A DNA stretch of 11,447 bases, taken from assembly GCA_003157315.1 (NCBI GenBank), contig PMJE01000306.1, forward strand, positions 3,490 through 14,936, in the 5' to 3' direction. Shown in pieces: positions 1-7,379 of the stretch. This stretch comes from Myxococcales bacterium. GTDB lineage: Bacteria; Myxococcota; Polyangia; Fen-1088. The position numbers and the translations under genes were made by a program. The notes under the pieces were generated by a model that did not search any database, was not told the origin of the DNA, and saw only the letters and a program-made list of their open reading frames with translations. Numbering within the stretch: position 1 is the first letter of the stretch; every line of letters begins with the position of its first letter.

Positions 1-2
1 AC

Positions 3-443
3 AGTGCCGAGGACATGCGGCGCCTGGGCATGCGTCTTGGACAAGCCATGGGCGTGGGCGACGTGGTCGCGCTGGTCGGCCCGCTGGGCAGCGGAAAGAC
101 CACCTTCGCGCAAGGGCTGGCGCAGGGATTGGGCGTGGCAGCCGACCGCCATGTGGCAAGCCCCAGCTTTGCCCTGGTCAACGAGCACCCAGGCCGCACG
201 CCCTTCGTGCACGTCGATCTCTACCGGCTACGCACGCGCGCTGAGCTGCCTGAGCTGGGCATCGAAGAAGCCTATGATCGCGCGGCCACTGCTATCGAGT
301 GGGCCGACCGCTTTCCTGAGGTCCTGCCGGTCGATCATTTGCAGATCACGCTGGCCGTGCAAGAGACTGGCCGGCGCCAACTTGACCTGCATGCCAGAGG
401 ACCGCGAGGGCAAGCGCTGGCGGCGGTGTTGACGAGAACTTGA
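3..443 (+). CDS. tsaE: tRNA t6A biosynthesis ATPase TsaE (5'-partial)
   Basis: TsaE is the small ATPase that works with TsaB and TsaD to make threonylcarbamoyladenosine at position 37 of ANN-decoding tRNAs in the cytoplasm. The Walker A loop GPLGSGKT is visible about 22 residues after the ATG at 15. It is followed by the family landmarks SPSF (usual SPTF), HVDLYRL and IEWADRFPEVLP. The frame is open to the left edge, and the residues before that ATG (SAED, then MRRLG) match the conserved N-terminal helix of the family, so I infer that the true start lies upstream and only a few residues are missing. From the ATG at 15 there are 142 residues, close to full family length (about 150). The stop is TGA at 441-443. 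The MgtC-family gene begins 31 bases downstream on the same strand and may be co-transcribed. Identity is secure; only the start is unknown. Confidence 0.92.
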   Translation, partial: SAEDMRRLGMRLGQAMGVGDVVALVGPLGSGKTTFAQGLAQGLGVAADRHVASPSFALVNEHPGRTPFVHVDLYRLRTRAELPELGIEEAYDRAATAIEWADRFPEVLPVDHLQITLAVQETGRRQLDLHARGPRGQALAAVLTRT

Positions 444-474
444 TCGCTGGCTCCAGCCTCCCTATGGTAGGGAG

Positions 475-1167
475 GTGGACATCATCCAGGTGATTTTTGG
501 GGACCTACGCCAACTGGTGCCGCGCCCTTACTGCGAGTTCGTGCTGGTGGCGACGGCCTTTCTGTGCGGCGCCTTGGTGGGCTTCGAACGCGAAAAGGGA
601 CACAAACCGGCCGGCCTGCGTACCATCATCTTGATCTGCGTCGGGTCGGCCATTTTCACTGTGGTGTCGACCAGCCCAGCCCTGGGGGGCCACGAACCAG
701 CTAGAATCGCCGCCCAAATCGTGACCGGGGTCGGTTTTCTGGGCGCAGGATCCATCCTGCGCGACCGCCACCACATCACTGGCCTGACCACGGCCGCCAC
801 CATCTGGGCCAGCTCAGGCATCGGCCTTGCGGTGGGCGCAGGCTACGCGGCAGCGGGCGTGGTCCTGTCCGCGGCCGTGCTGGTCACGCTAGGCTGGGTC
901 CGCCATCTGGAAGTCGTGCTCAATGGCCCGTGCCAGGTGCACCGCGTGCTGGTGGTGTACCAGCCCGGCCAAGGCAAGACGCGGGTTCGCATCACCGCGC
1001 TGCTCGACGAGGCCAAGGGCCACATCGCCATCGGCGAGGACAAGCAACGGCCGGAAGGCCTGCGCGAACTGAGCGTCGAATACTGCGGCTTTCACCGCGA
1101 CCACCGCTGCGTGCTCGCCCAGTTGGCAGATGTGCCGGGCGTGGAAGCGCTGGAGACCATCGCGTAG
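475..1167 (+). CDS. MgtC/SapB family membrane protein
   Basis: A 230-residue inner-membrane protein of the MgtC/SapB family, almost exactly the length of Salmonella MgtC. The family is linked to growth at low magnesium and to modulation of the F-type ATPase in some pathogens; the role here is unknown. Visible hallmarks are GFEREKGHKPAGLRT after the first membrane segment, then GVGFLGAGSIL and GLTTAATIW. Hydrophobic segments lie at about residues 20-37, 48-65, 78-95, 103-120 and 121-142. A soluble C-terminal region (about 150-230) matches the position of the ACT-like domain of long-form MgtC. The start is a GTG; the frame is open back to a TGA at 430-432 but offers no other start codon between that stop and 475. 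A purine-rich AGGGAGG (469-475) abuts and overlaps the GTG, an odd placement. In-frame GTGs at 490 and 517 are possible alternatives and would shorten only the leader before the first membrane segment. It lies 31 bases after tsaE. Confidence 0.92.
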   Translation: MDIIQVIFGDLRQLVPRPYCEFVLVATAFLCGALVGFEREKGHKPAGLRTIILICVGSAIFTVVSTSPALGGHEPARIAAQIVTGVGFLGAGSILRDRHHITGLTTAATIWASSGIGLAVGAGYAAAGVVLSAAVLVTLGWVRHLEVVLNGPCQVHRVLVVYQPGQGKTRVRITALLDEAKGHIAIGEDKQRPEGLRELSVEYCGFHRDHRCVLAQLADVPGVEALETIA

Positions 1168-1168
1168 C

Positions 1169-1311
1169 CCGTATTGGTTAGCGTTTTCTCACAGAGAGCA
1201 CAAAGAGCGCAGAGGCCAGATGGGAAGAAAGTCGGATCGAAATCCAACCCTCCCCTCTTCTCTTCCGCCTCCCCGGTCTAACTGACCTCTGTGCAAAGGA
1301 GCTAACTACGG
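1169..1311. repeat. Degenerate inverted-repeat element in the mgtC-topB gap
   Basis: The gap between the convergent MgtC-family gene and topB is bounded by imperfect inverted repeats. The left arm (about 1174-1196) and the reverse complement of the right arm (about 1287-1309) match at 16 of 23 positions by eye, sharing GTTAGC and CACAGAG. Allowing a 3-base gap, the match extends outward by CCGTA (1169-1173 against 1307-1311). The left arm continues as a loose repeat of a CACAGAG-like heptamer (CACAGAG, CACAAAG, CGCAGAG at 1191-1213), and CAGAGG recurs inverted as CCTCTG. The interior is purine-rich then pyrimidine-rich. The right arm includes the topB stop codon. I read this as an intergenic MITE- or REP-like repeat, or possibly a structured bidirectional terminator. 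No transposase is present. Confidence 0.45.
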
Positions 1312-3702
1312 CCCCGACACTATGGTTCGTAGGTCGGCCTCGCTGCGCCGCAGGCCCTTCTCTTCGAACCACACCACGAAGTCGCAACCTTCTCGCCAGC
1401 GCGAGCAACCCCACCCGCGCTTGCCGGTCATGAGATGGCCCACCCGGCAGCGTGGACAAAACAGATCGCTGACGCTGTCGCCGGGGGGTGTCTCGGGCTG
1501 GCTGGTCGAAGTGACACGAGTCGCCTGGTTCGCCGGAGGGCGCGCCTTGCTGGGAGCGGACTTGCGACTTCTCCCGGCGCCGCGTGCTCGCGCCCACTTC
1601 TTCCCCTTGCCCGTAGTTGCTGCCGGCAGCGGCACTGCGCGCATGGGAGCGGCGGCACGAATGGCGTCGACCAGTTCATGCACGTAGCGGGCTATGTCGG
1701 CCATGAAGGTGTCGCGCTTGTCTTCACCGCGCGCCATGCGGGCCAGGCGTGCCTCCCAAGTACCGGTCAGCTCAGGTGAGGCCAGGCTGGGCACCGGCAA
1801 CCCGTCGATGAGCGCCATGCCCACTGGCGTAGCGACAAGATGCTTGCCCTCGCGGGCCACGAAGCCGCGCTTGAGCAGGGTCTCTATGGTGGCCGCGCGC
1901 GTGGCCGGGGTGCCCAGGCCGCTATCCTTCATCGCTGCTCTCAATTCCTCATCATCCAGCGCGTCCGAGAACCCGCGCAGGTCTTCTATTCCGTCGCGCG
2001 AAGAACCATGCCCGGCCGCGCCGGGCTCCGGCCGCGCGATGGACTTGCCCGCGTTCTCCATGGCTGACAGCAGAGTCGCCTCACTGTGCCGCGCAGGCGG
2101 CTTGGTCTTCTTGGCCAGCGTCTCGAAGCTGCCCTCCAGGCGTTGACCCTCGGCCAGCGGCGGCAACACCGCTGGCTCATCCTCGTCACCCTCTTTCTTC
2201 TTGCCCCTTTTCGCCCCGGACTTGTCCTCCGCGTCCTCTCCGCCAAAGCCAGCCACCTCTTGCCACCCAGCGACCAGCCGCACCCTGCCGCGTGCCTGGA
2301 AGCGGTCCGGTGGCGGGGGCGCGGCCGCGACCAGCGGCACCTCATCCGCAGGCGCAGCCCCGGGCTTGTCCTCGCGCTTGTCGCTTCTGGCAGGTGCAGA
2401 TTCAGCTGCACGCCCCACCCTCACCACTACCTCGGTCTGTGCGAATTCGGCGTCGGGATAGAAAGCCCCGAGAAATCGCCGCGCCACCAGATCGAAGATC
2501 CGGCGCTCGTTCCGCTCCAGCGCGTCCAGCTTGGCGGACTTGCCGGTGGGCACGATGGCGTGGTGGTCCTGAATCTTGCTGTCGTCGAAGAAGCGCTTGC
2601 TGGGCCGTGGCTGATTCGCCAAAAGCGTCCGCGCGAAGGGCGCGTATTCGTCAAGTTCGGCCAGGCCGGCGAAGATCTTAGGCAAGGTGGCCGCCATGTC
2701 GCTCGACAGGTGACGCGAATCGGTGCGCGGATAGCTCAGGATCTTGTGCCGTTCGTACAGCGCCTGCGCCGCATCCAGGGTCGCCTGCGCCGACAGGCCG
2801 AAACGCTTGTTGGCGGTCCGTTGCAACGAGGTCAGATCGAAGAGCAGCGGCGCCGGCTCGCGGGTCTTGCTCTGCTTCAGGCTCTCCACCACCGGGCCCT
2901 CCGGATCGCCGGCGACGCCATGCGCGCGACAGCGATCGCGCACGTCAGTAGCTACGTTCGCGCTGGCAAAGCGGCTGGCCTTGTCCAGCGACCAGCTCGC
3001 CGCGAAATGCGCACCGTCCGTCGTGGCCAGTTCGGCCTTCAATTGCCAGTAGTCCTGCGCTACGAAATTCTGGATGGCCCTTTCGCGTTCCACCAAAATC
3101 GCCAGGGTGGGCGTTTGCACGCGACCGATGGAATACAGCATGGAGTCCGGTCCGGTGCGGTGGCGGACAGTCACCGCACGCGTGGCGTTCAGCCCCACCA
3201 GCCAGTCCGCCTCTGACCGGCAGCGAGCAGCGTCGGCCAGCTTCTCAAGCTCTGACCCAGGTTTCAGGGTTGCGAAGCCATGGCGAATGGCCTCGTCGGT
3301 AAGCGAGGAGATCCAGAGCCGCCGGATGGGCAACCGGCTGCCGGCAAGCTGATACACGTAGCGAAAGATGAGCTCGCCCTCGCGGCCAGCGTCGCAGGCG
3401 TTGACCACCTCGGAAAAGCGCTTGTCGGAGAGCAGCCGGCACACCTGGTGGAGCTGTTCGCGCGTACCCAGCACCGGCCGCAGCTTGAACTCCGAGGGGA
3501 TCATGGGCAGCGTGTCGAGTCGCCAAGCCTTCCAGCGGCCGTCGTAGCTGGCCGGCTCTTCCAGTTCGACCAGATGGCCCACGCACCAGGTGATCACGCG
3601 GTCCTTGCCGTCAAAGCAGTGCTTGCCCGCCGGCCGCACGCCTAGCACGCGGGCAAGGTCGCGCGCGACCGAGGGTTTTTCGGCGATCACCAGTTGCACC
3701 AT
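1306..3702 (-). CDS. topB: DNA topoisomerase III (type IA)
   Basis: A 798-residue type IA topoisomerase of the TopB class, which cuts and passes single DNA strands to decatenate replication or recombination intermediates. The N-terminal TOPRIM domain carries the EKPS glutamate (E8) and DAGREGE (104-110). The conserved segment YSIGRVQTPTL is at 190-200. The catalytic tyrosine is Y324 in SYPRTDSRHL. HHAIVPT (380-386) and GLGTPATRA (595-603) are also intact. A C-terminal four-cysteine zinc-ribbon (C749, C752, C766, C773) follows a basic, proline-rich linker at about 695-735. Two charged low-complexity insertions stand out: about 430-465 (ending in a run of prolines) and about 485-512 (Glu/Asp/Lys-rich). 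The ATG at 3700-3702 starts directly at MVQLVIAEKPS as usual for the family; no good Shine-Dalgarno precedes it. The start overlaps the first 9 bases of an opposite-strand VapC remnant. Identity is secure. Confidence 0.96.
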   Translation of the reverse strand: MVQLVIAEKPSVARDLARVLGVRPAGKHCFDGKDRVITWCVGHLVELEEPASYDGRWKAWRLDTLPMIPSEFKLRPVLGTREQLHQVCRLLSDKRFSEVVNACDAGREGELIFRYVYQLAGSRLPIRRLWISSLTDEAIRHGFATLKPGSELEKLADAARCRSEADWLVGLNATRAVTVRHRTGPDSMLYSIGRVQTPTLAILVERERAIQNFVAQDYWQLKAELATTDGAHFAASWSLDKASRFASANVATDVRDRCRAHGVAGDPEGPVVESLKQSKTREPAPLLFDLTSLQRTANKRFGLSAQATLDAAQALYERHKILSYPRTDSRHLSSDMAATLPKIFAGLAELDEYAPFARTLLANQPRPSKRFFDDSKIQDHHAIVPTGKSAKLDALERNERRIFDLVARRFLGAFYPDAEFAQTEVVVRVGRAAESAPARSDKREDKPGAAPADEVPLVAAAPPPPDRFQARGRVRLVAGWQEVAGFGGEDAEDKSGAKRGKKKEGDEDEPAVLPPLAEGQRLEGSFETLAKKTKPPARHSEATLLSAMENAGKSIARPEPGAAGHGSSRDGIEDLRGFSDALDDEELRAAMKDSGLGTPATRAATIETLLKRGFVAREGKHLVATPVGMALIDGLPVPSLASPELTGTWEARLARMARGEDKRDTFMADIARYVHELVDAIRAAAPMRAVPLPAATTGKGKKWARARGAGRSRKSAPSKARPPANQATRVTSTSQPETPPGDSVSDLFCPRCRVGHLMTGKRGWGCSRWREGCDFVVWFEEKGLRRSEADLRTIVSGP

Positions 3703-3927
3703 GTGAGTTTATCGGAAGTCGCGCGAAGAAGGTGCGTGGTGATCGATGGATTCCTTGCTGGCAAGGCTTTTCTGCAGTATCGCAAGCGGGGCGGCGCGCG
3801 CTTGCTGCCGTTGCCCGATTTCTACATCGGTGCGCACGCCGCGGTCCGGGGTTATCGTCTGCTCACTCGGGATGCCGCCCGCTACCGGAGCTATTTCCCG
3901 ACGGTAGATCTCGTGACGCCAGCCTGA
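3694..3927 (+). pseudogene. C-terminal remnant of a VapC-type PIN-domain toxin
   Basis: The open frame encodes 77 residues. From about residue 20 on it reads like the end of a VapC-type PIN ribonuclease toxin: LAGKAF, then RKRGG, LPDFYIGAHA, LLTRD and YFPTV in family order. The two C-terminal acidic positions of the PIN active site are present (D42 in LPDFYIGA and D60 in TRDAARY). The N-terminal half, which normally supplies the first catalytic Asp and the Glu, is absent: a full VapC is about 130-140 residues. The first 19 residues look unrelated, and I found no continuation of the family in the other two forward frames just upstream. No VapB-type antitoxin frame is visible beside it. The lost half would have lain where the divergent topB start now is, so I infer truncation by a rearrangement at about 3700-3750. 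It should be inactive as a nuclease. A short expressed protein is possible but not supported. Confidence 0.8.
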
Positions 3928-3937
3928 CGATGGCTGG

Positions 3938-4990
3938 TCACCGCACCGGATCGAGCAGGCGTCCCCTTTCGCTGCTCGCCTGCACCGGCCGGTGCAACAC
4001 GATCTCACGGCCGGCCTTGCGGCCTTGCTCGTAGGCCTCGGTCCGGTACAGGCCGATGCCTCCGCCGCGGGTGGTGCGCGGATAACGCTGGCGCAGATAG
4101 CCGGCCAGCTCTGGATCCCCCACCCAAACCAAACCCTCGCGCCGACTTTCGGCAACACCTGACTTCAGTTTCTCGTCGAAACCGATCATCACCCCGCTCA
4201 TGAAACGCCGCCGATCGCGGTTGCTGGCAATGCCGTGCCGGCGCCTGTGCTCATGCCACAGTCGCTCCGCGGTCTCTAGCAGGAATCCGTGCACGTACGC
4301 TGCCACTTCCAGATTGGACAGGGTGCCGCAGATCTCCAGCACCCGGCCGCGCCGCCCCTCGCTCGCCACATAGTAAGGCACCCAGATCACCTCGACGAAA
4401 AAGTGACGCGCCAGAATGCCTGCCAGCACATGCTCGGCCGCCTCGATGCGGCCGCTCGGCCGGCCCAGGTGCCGGAAGGCGAAGCCCTCGGCGGCCCGAG
4501 TCACCGTCTGATCGATGTTGTGCTTGAGCATCAGCCGTTGCGCCGTGTTCATCGCCGCTTCGGCCTCGTGCAGGTTGGGGCTCTCGGCCAGGGCAAGCAG
4601 GCGTGCGATCCGGCGCAGCACCGGATTGCCCTCGCCTCCTGCCGCCTGGGGCAGCCCGCGCGCCGACGGATCAAAGCCATGCTGTCGGCACAGATTCTCG
4701 AAGGCCGGGCCATGCGCGGTCTGGTCGCCCAAGCCCATCACCTCGTCGACAAACTGGTGCGCGATCTCGTGCTTGAGCACCTCGCGCACCACGCCCCAGG
4801 GCTGGTGATAGACCAGCGAGCGCGCGAGCGAAAGCGTGCGGCTGCGGCGATCCCAGAATCCCAGGCGCGCACCCGCATCGTGCAAGGCGAACACCGGCGG
4901 CCGCAATCGGCCGCGGAAGTGGTTGCCGCTGATCTCGCGCCAGGTAGCAGCCAGCTCGCGCAACAGCGCCGCTTCCAGGATCTCTCTCAT
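3938..4990 (-). CDS. SprT-like zinc metallopeptidase with C-terminal DUF2786-type region
   Basis: A 350-residue two-part protein. The N-terminal third resembles SprT/Spartan-like domains: a zinc-peptidase HEIAH motif at 74-78 and a likely third ligand H93 in the following HGPAF. The segment at about 126-162 (RRIARLLALAESPN, then HEAEAAMNTAQRLMLKHNI) matches the DUF2786 pattern. The C-terminal part (about 185-345, ending YEQGRKAGREIVLHRPV) fits the conserved region that commonly follows DUF2786. The substrate is unknown; eukaryotic SprT relatives degrade DNA-protein crosslinks, but that role is not established here. No signal peptide is visible, so a cytoplasmic location is likely. The ATG at 4988-4990 overlaps the TGA of the protoporphyrinogen oxidase gene (ATGA), implying translational coupling. 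The gene ends 10 bases from the convergent VapC remnant. The domain calls are from motifs only. Confidence 0.8.
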   Translation of the reverse strand: MREILEAALLRELAATWREISGNHFRGRLRPPVFALHDAGARLGFWDRRSRTLSLARSLVYHQPWGVVREVLKHEIAHQFVDEVMGLGDQTAHGPAFENLCRQHGFDPSARGLPQAAGGEGNPVLRRIARLLALAESPNLHEAEAAMNTAQRLMLKHNIDQTVTRAAEGFAFRHLGRPSGRIEAAEHVLAGILARHFFVEVIWVPYYVASEGRRGRVLEICGTLSNLEVAAYVHGFLLETAERLWHEHRRRHGIASNRDRRRFMSGVMIGFDEKLKSGVAESRREGLVWVGDPELAGYLRQRYPRTTRGGGIGLYRTEAYEQGRKAGREIVLHRPVQASSERGRLLDPVR

Positions 4991-6366
4991 GGTGAAAGCT
5001 CCTGCGCTAGCCTGCGCGCCAGCGTGCTCGATCGGCTGACCAGCTCGGGCACGCCGGCATTGTGATAGGCGTTGCCGTGGAAATACAAGCCAGGGTAGCG
5101 TCGCTCACCTGCCTCTAGCGCTGCCACCCGTTCCATGTGCCCGAGCGTGTACTGAGGCAACCCGCGCTGGTGGCGTACTATGTGCGCGAACGCCGGCGGC
5201 GCGGTCAAGCCCAGCAGGCCACGAAGCTCCGCATCGGCCAAGCCAGTCAGCTCCTGGTCGGACAGGCTCGCCGTCTCGGGATGGCGTGCACCGCCGGTGC
5301 GCACCGAGAACAGCCACGACCCGGCCGGCGCGCGATCCGGGAAGATGGCCGAGGCAAAGATGGCACCAACTATCTTCAAATGCTCGGATCCGGGCACGAA
5401 GAACCCATAGGCATCAGGCGGCCGTGGCAGCGCCGAGCCCGGATAGCCCAGGTGCACGAGCTCTACCGAAACATAGGGGATGTGCGCGAGGATCTCGGAC
5501 AAGTCGGAATCCAGCGGCCGGACTACCTGGCAGGCCTGGTGGGCCGGAATGGCCAGCACCAGCAGGTCAGCGTCCAACCTGCTGCTGCGCCCATCTTCTT
5601 CGACCGTCAGACGGAAGCCATCTTCGCCACGCTCCACCTGCACGATGCGCACACCCAGGCGAAGCCGGTCGCCCAGTCGGCTGGCCAGCGCCGTGGTCAA
5701 CTCGTCCAGGCCAGTCACGAACGACGACAGCCGCGGCGCATCGCCGCCTGCGTGCCGCTTGGCCCGTTGCCGCTTCAGATCAGCGCGCATGCCGAGAACC
5801 AGGCTGCGATGCTCGCGCTCCAGCGCAGCCATCAGCGGAAACGCGGCCGGCAGGCTGACCGCATCGGGATCACCCGCGTACAGGCCGGAGACCAGCGGTT
5901 GCAGTAGGCGTTCACCGGCCCGCGCGCCCAAACGCCGGCTGGCAAAGGCGGTGACTGACTCCTCCTCGCCACGCGCCGAGGGGCCGCGGGGCAAGACCAA
6001 ATCAGCCAACATGCGCAGCTTGGCCGAAACCGGCAACAGCCGCGAACGGAAAAACGCCGCTGCCGCAAGCGGAGTGTCGTGCAGGCGGCCGTCCACCACC
6101 ACCAGCCGGCGCTCGCCAGCCGCAAAGGCCGGCAGCACGCGTCCTGCAATGCCCAGGCTGCGCGCCAGGGGAGTGATGCTGTCGTACCGGTCGAGGTAGC
6201 TGGCCGGGCCGCGCTCACAGATGTAGCCGTCGCGGCGATCGGTCTCGATCTTGCCGCCTGCCCGCCGCGCACTCTCCAGCACCAGCACGGAAACACCAAT
6301 CCGTTCCAACTCGAAAGCAAGCGACAGGCCGGAGATTCCGGCACCGGCGACGACGACGCGTTTCAT
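4987..6366 (-). CDS. hemY: Protoporphyrinogen oxidase, HemY type (FAD, oxygen-dependent)
   Basis: This flavoenzyme oxidises protoporphyrinogen IX (or coproporphyrinogen III in some lineages) in late heme synthesis. Many databases label this family hemG, although it is unrelated to the flavodoxin-like HemG of E. coli. The N-terminus has the dinucleotide-binding GAGISG at residues 8-13, followed by RRAGGKIET and ERGPASYL. The mid-region has the family segment SGLYAGDPDAVSLPAAFP. The C-terminal FAD-binding segment is GLYFHGNAYHNAGVPELV. The chosen ATG (6364-6366) gives 459 residues and places the Rossmann motif at the very N-terminus, as usual. An ATG at 6384 and a TTG at 6408 extend the frame by 6 or 14 residues, and none of the three has a well-spaced Shine-Dalgarno. 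It lies about 50 bases after the methyltransferase gene and overlaps the next gene by 4 bases. No other heme gene is in view. Confidence 0.94.
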   Translation of the reverse strand: MKRVVVAGAGISGLSLAFELERIGVSVLVLESARRAGGKIETDRRDGYICERGPASYLDRYDSITPLARSLGIAGRVLPAFAAGERRLVVVDGRLHDTPLAAAAFFRSRLLPVSAKLRMLADLVLPRGPSARGEEESVTAFASRRLGARAGERLLQPLVSGLYAGDPDAVSLPAAFPLMAALEREHRSLVLGMRADLKRQRAKRHAGGDAPRLSSFVTGLDELTTALASRLGDRLRLGVRIVQVERGEDGFRLTVEEDGRSSRLDADLLVLAIPAHQACQVVRPLDSDLSEILAHIPYVSVELVHLGYPGSALPRPPDAYGFFVPGSEHLKIVGAIFASAIFPDRAPAGSWLFSVRTGGARHPETASLSDQELTGLADAELRGLLGLTAPPAFAHIVRHQRGLPQYTLGHMERVAALEAGERRYPGLYFHGNAYHNAGVPELVSRSSTLARRLAQELSP

Positions 6367-6417
6367 GAGTTCGTGCAAGGCCATAGCAGCGTCATGCGTC
6401 CCCCGCAAGAGGCTGCT

Positions 6418-7290
6418 TCACGGCTTGACCTGCGCATGCAACAGCCCCACGTGCCACTCAAACGCCAAACCGCCACTCGGTGTGTCGGTTGACAACTCCA
6501 GGTCATCGGCACCAAAGATCGCGTGCAGCGATCCGCGGCTTTCCAGGGTGGCCAGCAGCGCTTGAGTGTCGGCAAGTCGTTCCTCGATCACCACCGACTC
6601 CAGGCGCTTGATGCGCATATCACCTGGCAGCAAGCCGGCCATGTCTTCCATGCGCAAGCCTTGACTGAGCAAGCGACGAAAGTTCCGCCGGCGTGCGTGC
6701 AGGTGCCGGGCCAGCCAGCGATTACCATCCGCGCTGCTGAAATGGCGCAAGGGCGCGCTCACCAGAAGCCAGCCCCCAGGCCGCAGCACGCGCAGCACCT
6801 CGTCCCCAGCGGCGGGCTGGAACCAGTGCCAAGAGAAATTGGACACCACCACATCCAACGCGGCATGCGCATAGGGCAGCGCCTCGGCCGCCGCGTGGCG
6901 CAGGGGAACACCGGCCAGCGCCGGCTTGTGCGCTGCCCGCGCCAGCATTGGCGCCGACACGTCCACGCCCTGCCAGGCAACCCCAGGAAACGCCCGCAAG
7001 AGCCCTTCCGTCGCAAACCCGCTGCCACACCCTAGGTCCAGCCCACGCCCCTCGACAAACGGCCCCGCCCCGGCGACCAATCTGGTCAGTAGCGTCCCGT
7101 AGAATTCACGGTTGCCAGTGCAGTCGTAGCGTCGTGCCCGCTCGCCATCGCACCACGGGCCCGCGCTGACGTTGCGTTCGGGCGCGACGGTGTTGCGTAC
7201 GATGCTCGAGCACATGGCGAATCGAGCGCAGTCTTTACCATGTGCCCCGCCGATGTCCCGCCAGCTTTGACCAAGCAACTCTGCGGGCAT
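6418..7290 (-). CDS. Class I SAM-dependent methyltransferase (BioC/UbiE-like)
   Basis: A Rossmann-fold methyltransferase that uses S-adenosylmethionine; the substrate is unknown. With the start chosen here it has 290 residues. Motif I, LDLGCGSG, is at about 84-91; the acidic loop after strand 2 is GVDVSAPML (about 108-116). A motif resembling that of BioC-type enzymes follows (SNFSWHWF, about 150-157), then LRVLRPGGWLLVSAP. These support a small-molecule or acyl methyltransferase of the Methyltransf_11 type, but BioC function is not shown and no biotin gene is nearby. Starts are ambiguous. The frame is open from an ATG at 7365; the ATG at 7290 has a weak AGGG 7 bases ahead; the ATG at 7215 has none. 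The recognisable domain begins only around the ERARRYD segment, so all are possible. It follows the lipocalin gene and precedes protoporphyrinogen oxidase on the same strand. The last 60 or so residues do not match anything I recognise. Confidence 0.84.
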   Translation of the reverse strand: MPAELLGQSWRDIGGAHGKDCARFAMCSSIVRNTVAPERNVSAGPWCDGERARRYDCTGNREFYGTLLTRLVAGAGPFVEGRGLDLGCGSGFATEGLLRAFPGVAWQGVDVSAPMLARAAHKPALAGVPLRHAAAEALPYAHAALDVVVSNFSWHWFQPAAGDEVLRVLRPGGWLLVSAPLRHFSSADGNRWLARHLHARRRNFRRLLSQGLRMEDMAGLLPGDMRIKRLESVVIEERLADTQALLATLESRGSLHAIFGADDLELSTDTPSGGLAFEWHVGLLHAQVKP

Positions 7291-7379
7291 CGGGCTGCCC
7301 TGTGACGAATCGCGATCAGCAGCATCCAACCTCCGGCCCGTGCAAGTGCCACTCTTCGAGGGCATCGGTTAACGGATCC

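Noticed and set aside
2086..3216. A 376-residue + strand open frame opposite topB
   Set aside because: Shadow of topB in GC-rich DNA: Arg/Gly/Leu-rich with no recognisable motif, while the - strand encodes an intact topoisomerase III.
5137..5907. A 256-residue + strand open frame, and others at 4289-5065 and 5480-6199
   Set aside because: All lie opposite the intact protoporphyrinogen oxidase and SprT-like genes and show no domain pattern.
7086..7352. A small - strand frame with a GGAGG-like site near its start, overlapping the methyltransferase 5' end
   Set aside because: It has a plausible ribosome site but no recognisable protein content and ends inside the methyltransferase in another frame. 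It might be a leader peptide, but nothing else supports that.
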